NCBI GenBank assembly: GCA_963716125.1
Contig: OY970294.1
Coordinates: forward strand, 2,666,001-2,730,000
DNA: 64,000 nucleotides
Reading direction: 5' to 3'
From: Acidiluteibacter sp963716125
Lineage (GTDB): Bacteria > Bacteroidota > Bacteroidia > Flavobacteriales_E > Vicingaceae
Below, one piece after another: positions 1 to 7,669 of the stretch. The position numbers and the translations under genes were made by a program. Position 1 is the first letter of the stretch, and each line of letters opens with the position of its first letter. The notes beneath the pieces are model-generated. The model saw only the letters and a list, made by a program, of their open reading frames with translations. It had not been told where the DNA came from and searched no databases.

Positions 1-199
1 ACATAGATGGTTTTAAACCAATAAATGCATGAATATGATCAGGCATTCCATTCACTATAATAGACTTTTGTCCTTTATTGGTAATAATTCCAGCGATATA
101 TTTATTCAAATCTTCTTTCCAACCTTTGCTAATCAAATTACTTCTTCCTTGAACTGCAAAAACTACTTGTATATATAATTGCGAAAATGTACCAGACAT
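1..199 (-). CDS. REP-associated (IS200-like, Y1/HUH) transposase, N-terminal part
   Basis: The first 66 residues of a small transposase of the Y1/HUH superfamily, cut by the window edge. The start MSGTFSQLYIQVVFAVQGR and the segment PDHIHAFIGLKPS (residues 53-65) are typical of Bacteroidetes REP-associated (RAYT-like) enzymes. H55-I56-H57 is the metal-binding HUH pair. The catalytic tyrosine lies in the missing C-terminal part. These single-strand endonucleases nick and join at hairpins. The palindrome-rich tandem repeat about 170 bp upstream of its start is a plausible cognate substrate. The family assignment is firm, but whether the gene is intact cannot be judged. Confidence 0.85.
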   Translation of the reverse strand, partial: MSGTFSQLYIQVVFAVQGRSNLISKGWKEDLNKYIAGIITNKGQKSIIVNGMPDHIHAFIGLKPSM

Positions 200-370
200 T
201 GTTTAGAATTTTATGTTAAAAGAAGAAATGAAATTTTTATGCAAGTTAGTTTATAATTTGATAATTATAAAATCTTAAACAATATCTAATTTTCAGGCTT
301 GGATAGATTGCTAAAAACTTGTTGCACTGGGTACTTTCTTGGCGTACTTGGTGGTTTATATCTTTTTTTA

Positions 371-768
371 ACCGTAGAAGTTGTGGTGCGATAATTAAAC
401 AATAGAAGTTATAATATCACCCTTTCAGGGTTTTATTTTTTTATGAATATCTTATAATTATAATAATGTCAGCCTTTCAGCTTTGATAGATATTCAAAAG
501 TTGTTAAAAAGTAAAAGATGTAGCTTTTCGAACTTTTAGTTGGATACACTCAACCCCGTAGGGGTGAAAGTTTTATAACAACAAAATGAAAATAAACCTA
601 AAACCCTGAAGGGGTGACACTAAATTAAAAACAAATTTTTTTAAATGAAATGCTGAGAACATAGTCCTTATTAATAGAGTTATAATTTATCCCGTAGTTT
701 TTACTGACTATCGCTGACCAAGCAATTGATGAGTTTTGTGTGTTTTTGGTAGTTTATTCCTTTTTTTT
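371..768. repeat. 398-bp tandem repeat, copy 1 (REP-like palindromes)
   Basis: First copy of a direct tandem duplication with a 398-bp period. It carries four short palindrome-like motifs: CACCCTTTCAGGGTTTT near 418, GTCAGCCTTTCAGCTTTG near 469, CAACCCCGTAGGGGTGAAAG at 551-570 and AAACCCTGAAGGGGTGACAC at 601-620. The first and last are inverted relative to each other, so the unit can fold as one large palindrome. The neighbouring Y1 transposase suggests a REP/REPIN-like element mobilised in trans; that link is inferred. Confidence 0.85.
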
Positions 769-1163
769 ACCGTAGAAGTTGTGGTGCGATAATTAAACAA
801 TAGAAGTTATAATATCACCCTTTCAGGGTTTTATTTTTTTATGAATATCTTATAATTATAATAATGTCAGCCTTTCAGCTTTGATAGATATTCAAAAGTT
901 GTTAAAAAGTAAAAGATGTAGCTTTTCGAACTTTTAGTTGGATACACTCAACCCCGTAGGGGTGAAAGTTTTATAACAACAAAATGAAAATAAACCTAAA
1001 ACCCTGAAGGGGTGACACTAAATTAAAAACAAATTTTTTTAAATGAAATGCTGAGAACATAGTCCTTATTAATAGAGTTATAATTTATCCCGTAGTTTTT
1101 ACTGACTATCACTGACCAAGAACTTGATGGGTTTAGTGTGTTTTTGGTGGTTTATTCCTTTTT
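769..1163. repeat. 398-bp tandem repeat, copy 2
   Basis: Second copy of the unit at 371-768. For about 350 bp I see a single difference (TATCGCTGACC in copy 1, TATCACTGACC in copy 2). The last 40 bp diverge more. Near identity in non-coding DNA implies a recent duplication or ongoing conversion. Confidence 0.85.
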
Positions 1164-1371
1164 TTAACGTGGAGGTGCAAAGCGAACAGAAGATTATTCT
1201 TTTTAACCACAAAGGACTCAAAGGCCTTCACAAAGCTCACAAAGAAAGATTGTATAAAGAATAAAATTCTTTGAAAAAAAATCTAATTATATCTGCATAA
1301 TCAGCAAAAGTTACAAGTTCCCGCTGATTTCGCTAATTGATTTTGATAAAAAAATTTTTTTAATTTATGGC

Positions 1372-2016
1372 TTAATCCATACTAATTAAACCCACTGTAA
1401 TAGCATATAACGTAAGCTCAGAAACAGAATTTATACCCAACTTACGTAATATATTTTTTCGGTGGGTGTGAATGGTGTGTGGACTTAAATGTAATTGTTC
1501 AGCAATAGATTTATTCGTCTGTCCTTTAGCAATTAGAGCAGTAATTTCGCTTTCTCTTTCTGTTAAAGCAGTTGGTTCACAATTATCATCATCTGTAGAG
1601 ATATCTTTATTTAAAATAATATCTAAGACTTTATTACAATAAAATTTTTCACCTTTGGCAATGGAGAAAATAGCATGAATAATTTCATCCTCATCACATT
1701 CTCGAGTCAAGTAACCTTCCACACCTTTTTCTAAGACTTTTAAAACATCTTTTATATTGGTGGTAGATGATATGATAAGTAATTTTTGATTTTTATTTTT
1801 TTGACGAATTTTTAAAACTGTTTCAGTAGAAAAGTGACCAGCTGAATTGGGATCTAAAATGATCACATCGAAAACTTCATTCTCAATTTCGGCAAATAAT
1901 TGATTTTCGTGGGCTACATTAACCACTTTTTCTATACCTCCGCCTCTGTTCAATAATGACTTTAAGCCAAAGGACATCAATATATTAGAATTACCGTGAA
2001 GAATATTTAAACTCAT
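1372..2016 (-). CDS. LuxR/NarL-type response regulator with atypical receiver domain
   Basis: A 214-residue DNA-binding regulator, taking the start at MSLNILHG; an upstream in-frame ATG at 2043 would add 9 residues. Residues about 3-120 form a receiver-like domain with the candidate phospho-acceptor D55 in DVIILDPNS. Residues 150-210 are a GerE/LuxR helix-turn-helix (LTERESEITALIAKG, HTIHTHRKNILRKLG). Two canonical receiver features are missing: the N-terminal acidic pair is replaced by LHGNSN, and the conserved lysine appears to be R105 in GYLTRECD. Control by classical phosphorylation is therefore doubtful. No histidine kinase lies next to it, so the regulon is unknown. Confidence 0.85.
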   Translation of the reverse strand: MSLNILHGNSNILMSFGLKSLLNRGGGIEKVVNVAHENQLFAEIENEVFDVIILDPNSAGHFSTETVLKIRQKNKNQKLLIISSTTNIKDVLKVLEKGVEGYLTRECDEDEIIHAIFSIAKGEKFYCNKVLDIILNKDISTDDDNCEPTALTERESEITALIAKGQTNKSIAEQLHLSPHTIHTHRKNILRKLGINSVSELTLYAITVGLISMD

Positions 2017-2102
2017 ATTATTTAGAATGATTCTAAAGAACAAAGATTAGCCTAGAATTTTAAAGATGCAATACCTTATAGAGGGTATTTATTGAAGAAG
2101 CA

Positions 2103-3755
2103 TTAATCTTTGTTAACGTCTACTTCTTTTGCATCATTTTTAATATTTAAAATAGTGGATGCCATACCACTAGAGATTCCTTCCCACCATAAATTGAAAA
2201 TAGACTTTTCTGTGTTTCTATCAGCAGAAATTGCTCCAATTCTTAAGGTATTTCCTTTAGGATTGCTCTTTCTTACTACAAACGTATTGGCTAAGAATGA
2301 TGTAAAGAATTTTTTATCCTCAGTTTGGTCATCTCTAAAATCACTCTTATCTAAAACAGAAATATTTAAATCATCATAATAAAATCGCATGTCACCTCTT
2401 GCAATATTCGTATTAGCAAAAAAATTAAAATATAATTTAGAAGCATTTCCTTCGTTTACTTTAATAAATGTAAGTGGTAGTATTATTTGATTCAAACTCT
2501 TTAGATCAAATTCGTTTAAAGAACCCTTTAAATGATGTCCACCATCCTTATCTTTCAAATCAAAATCAACATAGACATCAAGTTTACTTATTCCCATCAA
2601 TTTGGTTTTCGCTTCTAAGATAGTATGCGGATATTTTTCAATTTGTTCTTTCGAAGATGTTAAGTTATAAATAGTTGCTGACAAATCTTGAAAACTTACA
2701 AGTCCTGATTCTGAAATATCTGCATTTAATTGTTCATAAGCGATATTAGCATTTTTTATTTTTAAAGAATCCAAAGTCATATCAAATTTCATTTTCATTA
2801 ATGAGACTATTGGCAATTCTTTAAAAACGTGTGGAAATGGAACAGACTTATCTCTATAGACATTCATATCTGCCGAATTAATTAAAACTTCACCTACAAA
2901 TAAGCTGTTTTTATACACTAAATGATCTAAGTTGATGTGATTCATTTGAATAGTATCTGCAGTTAATGTAAAAATACTAGTTTGAAAATCTAATACATTA
3001 GGAATTTCAGTTCGATTGTAAATTGGAAGCATTTTTAAATTTACAATTTGAATTGTAGAATCTTTATAAGACATTTGAAGTGCATCAGTAGTGATATAAT
3101 GCAAACTATCTTTCAAATTTTCCATCAAATGAGCTACTTTCAACTTAAAATCTTGCAAGATAAACCAACCATTATTTTCTGCAGCAATAGTAGAGTCCAA
3201 TTCTAAATCTAGCACTTCTAAATTCATCCCTTTTACAGCTCGCCAAACCTTATCTTGATTTCCATATTGCCATACAAAATCACCATTTTCAATAGTCAGG
3301 TTATCTAATTCCAATCGATTGATTCCCCCTTCAATAAAAGAATATAAATTAAGCTCTTCTATATCTACAGCAGTTGAAGTATCTTTAGAACTACTAGTAC
3401 TATTCATTCTAGTGGTAACTTTTGGAGCTTTCAAACTAATTTCTCCCAAGCTCAAATTTTTACTAAAAAATAAAGAAATCAAATTAATATTTTCAATGGA
3501 GAAACGATCGGCTTTACCAACATATTCAAATTTTGAAGAATCTTTTGGAAATGCAAATTTTAAACTGTCGAAAGAAATACTTCTCGCCAAAATACTCACT
3601 TCCAAATCATCATAATGATAGTAAAAGTTAACCGCTAATTTTTCTTCTATTTTATTAGCAATCAATTTTTTCAAAAATGGAGTTACCAAATATACTGCAA
3701 CTATTGTTAAGCCAGCTACTATTCCCAATCCAACTAGAATTTTCTTTACATTCAT
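2103..3755 (-). CDS. AsmA/DUF748-like membrane-anchored protein
   Basis: A 550-residue protein with one N-terminal membrane helix (residues about 7-29, ending in a positively charged KKLIANK segment). A long, beta-rich periplasmic region follows, with repeated short strands such as LDNLTIENGDFVW and LDSLKIKNANIAY. That pattern matches the AsmA-like/DUF748 superfamily linked to outer-membrane lipid homeostasis. No catalytic motif is visible. It lies upstream of the response regulator on the same strand with an 86-bp gap and may be co-transcribed. The exact role is unknown and the family call rests on architecture. Confidence 0.6.
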   Translation of the reverse strand: MNVKKILVGLGIVAGLTIVAVYLVTPFLKKLIANKIEEKLAVNFYYHYDDLEVSILARSISFDSLKFAFPKDSSKFEYVGKADRFSIENINLISLFFSKNLSLGEISLKAPKVTTRMNSTSSSKDTSTAVDIEELNLYSFIEGGINRLELDNLTIENGDFVWQYGNQDKVWRAVKGMNLEVLDLELDSTIAAENNGWFILQDFKLKVAHLMENLKDSLHYITTDALQMSYKDSTIQIVNLKMLPIYNRTEIPNVLDFQTSIFTLTADTIQMNHINLDHLVYKNSLFVGEVLINSADMNVYRDKSVPFPHVFKELPIVSLMKMKFDMTLDSLKIKNANIAYEQLNADISESGLVSFQDLSATIYNLTSSKEQIEKYPHTILEAKTKLMGISKLDVYVDFDLKDKDGGHHLKGSLNEFDLKSLNQIILPLTFIKVNEGNASKLYFNFFANTNIARGDMRFYYDDLNISVLDKSDFRDDQTEDKKFFTSFLANTFVVRKSNPKGNTLRIGAISADRNTEKSIFNLWWEGISSGMASTILNIKNDAKEVDVNKD

Positions 3756-3932
3756 ATCTACTTTTGCTCTATCAATTGCGTTAAGGCTGTTAAATTAATT
3801 TATTTTGAGTTCCCTTTATGTTAAAATGAGATATTTAATAATTTTTGTATTAAACCTGTAATTCCATTTTTGTATGGGTGTATTAATTTAAATCTATATT
3901 TTTTTGTAGGTTTGAAAGAAGAAAGAAAAAAA

Positions 3933-4277
3933 ATGGCTTACGACGAATATTTAGGTGATCGAATAAGACGAATTCTCCAATCTAAAAATACTAACTTTTA
4001 TGAGAAGAAAATGATGGGAGGTCTGTTGTTTATGGTCAATGATAAAATGTGTTGCGCAATTCATATTGATAAAGAACATGGCGAAAGTTTACTTATGGCA
4101 AAAATCGGCATTGAGGCTTATGCAGATGAAATTAAAAAAGAAGTTTGCTTACCTATGGATTTCACAGGAAGACCAATGAAAGTTTATATTTTTATTACTC
4201 CCGAAGGTTTTGATATGGATGATAATTTAGAATATTGGCTAGGCAAGGCATTAGCATTTAATAAAACATTGTTATAG
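3933..4277 (+). CDS. TfoX N-terminal domain family protein
   Basis: A 114-residue protein starting at MAYDEYLGDRIRRIL. The body, with KKMMGGLLFMVNDKMCCAIH and a C-terminal EYWLGKALAF, matches the stand-alone TfoX_N domain family. Upstream in-frame codons from 3870 are AT-rich and unlike the family, so the start at 3933 is preferred. Members are small cytoplasmic proteins of uncertain function; the name comes from the Sxy/TfoX competence regulator, but competence should not be inferred here. It is the last gene before the CRISPR array. Confidence 0.85.
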   Translation: MAYDEYLGDRIRRILQSKNTNFYEKKMMGGLLFMVNDKMCCAIHIDKEHGESLLMAKIGIEAYADEIKKEVCLPMDFTGRPMKVYIFITPEGFDMDDNLEYWLGKALAFNKTLL

Positions 4278-4399
4278 AAAAGAAAGTTTTTATTTGTTAT
4301 CCTCATTGTGTTGGATAAGTCTTTATGGATAGATAAAAAAGTTGCCACGAATACTCCTCTGCGAACGCGACACGAATAAATCATTTATATTTTAACTTA

Positions 4400-5059
4400 T
4401 TGAAAAATAGTGAGAACACAAACACCAATAAAAAATAGACAAGAGTGAGTAAATCTTTATCCACCACCCTAGCTCTTGCCAATGTTATGGCGGACTAGTC
4501 TTTAAGGATTAATTACAACAGAAGTTAATAATCCTGCTAATTGGAGTTGGTTGTGAATAGCTTTCTCCCGACTGAAAGGAGAACACGAACACCAATAAAA
4601 AAATAGACAAGAGTGAGTAAATCCATATCCGCCATCCTAGCTCTTGCCACTGTTATGGCGGACTAGTCTTTAAGGATTAATTACAACGTACAATTTGCAA
4701 TCAGCAAGATGTATTACGTTGTGAATAGCTTTCAAATCTTTATCTTTACGGATAGTTTACAACGCACCAAATGAAATATTCTTATTGGCGCCAGTTGTGA
4801 ATAGCTTTCTCCCGACTGAAAGGAGAACACGAACACCAATAAAAAATAGACAAGAGTGAGTAAATCCATATCCGCCATCCTAGCTCTTGCCAATGTTATG
4901 GCGGACTAGTCTTTATGGACTAATTACAACAGTAATGAGAACAGCATCGAGCGCAATAGGGTTGTGAATAGCTTTCTCCCGACTGAAAGGAGAACACGAA
5001 CACCAATAAAAAAATAGACAAGAGTGAGTAAATTTTTATCTTTACGGATAGTTTACAAC
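4400..5059 (+). repeat. enlarged CRISPR repeats (up to 138 nt) carrying hairpin inserts
   Basis: Repeats 1-5 lie at 4400-4519 (5'-truncated), 4550-4687 (138 nt), 4718-4763 (46 nt), 4794-4930 (137 nt) and 4961-5059 (99 nt). The spacers between them are each 30 nt. Insert 1 (52-53 nt) follows repeat position 16 and begins TCCCGACTGAAAGGAGAA; it can form the stem TTCTCC/GGAGAA with the repeat. Insert 2 (39 nt) sits in the loop of the repeat hairpin and forms CCGCCAT/ATGGCGG. Repeats 1, 2 and 4 carry both inserts, repeat 5 only insert 1, and repeat 3 neither. Repeats 3 and 5 have an A-type 3' end on a B-type 5' end, showing recombination between repeats. Confidence 0.9.
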
Positions 5060-5089
5060 AAGCTAATTTAGCAGCATAACCTGTAGATT

Positions 5090-7639
5090 GTTGTGAATTG
5101 CTTTCAAATTTTTATCTTTACGGATAGTTTACAACGTTGCAAATTATGGGCAGAAATAGGAAACAGTTGTGAATTGCTTTCAAATTTTTATCTTTACGGA
5201 TAGTTTACAACAAAGGCAAACATCATTCTTTGGTTGAACAAGTTGTGAATTGCTTTCAAATTTTTATCTTTACGGATAGTTTACAACTAATTATCATAAA
5301 GACTTATCTAAAGAATTGTTGTGAATTGCTTTCAAATTTTTATCTTTACGGATAGTTTACAACGAGAGTAGTAAAAGACATATCACCTAATTTGTTGTGA
5401 ATTGCTTTCAAATTTTTATCTTTACGGATAGTTTACAACACAGAATAGCATTACAAATGACAGACGCTCGTTGTCAATTGCTTTCAAATTTTTATCTTTA
5501 CGGATAGTTTACAACAATTAGAACCAGCTCAATTAGCTGCAATCAGTTGTGAATTGCTTTCAAATTTTTATCTTTACGGATAGTTTACAACCCAATGACA
5601 AGGAGTTTTAATACAATTATTGTTGTGAATTGCTTTCAAATTTTTATCTTTACGGATAGTTTACAACTGCTTCATATTTAGGTTTGTCAGCCCCACTGTT
5701 GTGAATTGCTTTCAAATTTTTATCTTTACGGATAGTTTACAACGCAGCCAACAGTCGCCAAGTAATTACCCGAGTTGTGAATTGCTTTCAAATTTTTATC
5801 TTTACGGATAGTTTACAACTAAAGTTACTTTCTATTGTTATAGTTTCTCGTTGTGAATTGCTTTCAAATTTTTATCTTTACGGATAGTTTACAACTAAAA
5901 GGATTATTGATAGGATTAGGAGTTGGTTGTGAATTGCTTTCAAATTTTTATCTTTACGGATAGTTTACAACAAGCACTACAACCTCTTAATAGTCGAAGT
6001 GGTTGTGAATTGCTTTCAAATTTTTATCTTTACGGATAGTTTACAACAAGACAGAGCGAATCAGGATCTGATCTGTAGTTGTGAATTGCTTTCAAATTTT
6101 TATCTTTACGGATAGTTTACAACCAACAACAAATTTGTTCAATACACCAGCAGGTTGTGAATTGCTTTCAAATTTTTATCTTTACGGATAGTTTACAACA
6201 GAAGTTTACAACTATTGTACTGAGAGATGGTTGTGAATTGCTTTCAAATTTTTATCTTTACGGATAGTTTACAACAAACTTTGAGTTTTCCCGACCTTAA
6301 AGTCGGTTGTGAATTGCTTTCAAATTTTTATCTTTACGGATAGTTTACAACATTCAATACAGTAACCATGAATTCAGCATGGTTGTGAATTGCTTTCAAA
6401 TTTTTATCTTTACGGATAGTTTACAACCCTCTTGATTTTGAGATTGAGTGGAGCTTGTTGTGAATTGCTTTCAAATTTTTATCTTTACGGATAGTTTACA
6501 ACCAGCAGCTAAAAGAGGTGTCCATGATGCTAGTTGTGAATTGCTTTCAAATTTTTATCTTTACGGATAGTTTACAACCTGATAGTTCAGAACCCAGAAC
6601 AATAGATGGTTGTGAATTGCTTTCAAATTTTTATCTTTACGGATAGTTTACAACTTAAATAATAATTATGAAAATATTAGTAATGTTGTGAATTGCTTTC
6701 AAATTTTTATCTTTACGGATAGTTTACAACTGAGCGTTCACGAAGCTTCGTGACGAAGCGGTTGTGAATTGCTTTCAAATTTTTATCTTTACGGATAGTT
6801 TACAACTTTAAAGAGTTAAGTATTAGTTCTACCTTTGTTGTGAATTGCTTTCAAATTTTTATCTTTACGGATAGTTTACAACAGCAATCATAGTGTCAAT
6901 GTTCGAATTTGTGTTGTGAATTGCTTTCAAATTTTTATCTTTACGGATAGTTTACAACAAGTAGCTCATGAGCATGATTACAGACCTGGTTGTGAATTGC
7001 TTTCAAATTTTTATCTTTACGGATAGTTTACAACGAATTGATGGATATAGAAACACAAATCGTGTTGTGAATTGCTTTCAAATTTTTATCTTTACGGATA
7101 GTTTACAACAATCAGCAAATGACACTAAATTAGCTGGAGGTTGTGAATTGCTTTCAAATTTTTATCTTTACGGATAGTTTACAACTATAGATTTTTAATG
7201 ATCCAACACCGTTAAGTTGTGAATTGCTTTCAAATTTTTATCTTTACGGATAGTTTACAACCGATACCGAGCGAACAAACAATTCATTTATGTTGTGAAT
7301 TGCTTTCAAATTTTTATCTTTACGGATAGTTTACAACATTTAGATCTGTTGGACACTTCTTTGATGGTTGTGAATTGCTTTCAAATTTTTATCTTTACGG
7401 ATAGTTTACAACGGGGATGGGCTTTTTATGCTCGATTGGACCGTTGTGAATTGCTTTCAAATTTTTATCTTTACGGATAGTTTACAACAGAGGGCTTAGA
7501 GAACGCTAAACTAAGCGCGTTGTGAATTGCTTTCAAATTTTTATCTTTACGGATAGTTTACAACATACACTTTGAATTAAACAACTAACTTAGGTTGTGA
7601 ATTGCTTTCAAATTTTTATCTTTACGGATAGTTTACAAC
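5090..7639 (+). repeat. CRISPR block A, 34 repeats of type A
   Basis: Repeats 6-39, each 46 nt, at a 75-76 nt period. Type A reads GTTGTGAATTGCTTTCAAAT, then TTTTATCTTTACGG, then ATAGTTTACAAC. It differs from type B at positions 10, 21-23, 32 and 36-39. The repeat at 5470 has one extra change (GTTGTC). The spacer at 6731-6760 contains a perfect 16-bp palindrome at 6738-6753. Confidence 0.95.
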
Positions 7640-7669
7640 TACAGGAACATTTCCACCACTTACATTAGT

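Larger units (their letters stand above)
200..1371. other. gene-free interval dominated by a palindromic tandem repeat
   Basis: No convincing gene is present in these 1.17 kb. Positions 371-1163 hold the tandem repeat listed separately. Around 1196-1245 is a short-period stretch of ACCACAAAGGA- and TCACAAAG-like words, a simple dispersed repeat type common in Bacteroidota genomes. The remainder is AT-rich with no promoter or RNA that I can identify. Confidence 0.6.

Noticed and set aside
4184..4384. Minus-strand 66-codon frame at the array edge
   Set aside because: It overlaps the TfoX gene and a simple ACGAATA repeat, with no recognisable protein features.
4400..5059. Enlarged repeats as a simple transposon insertion
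   Set aside because: The extra sequence is in two separate places per repeat, recurs in several repeats and shows no target duplication, so a single insertion does not explain it.
6968..7480. Open frames reading VVNCFQIFIFTDSLQ repeats inside the array
   Set aside because: They are CRISPR repeats translated in one frame; the period and composition follow the array, not a gene.
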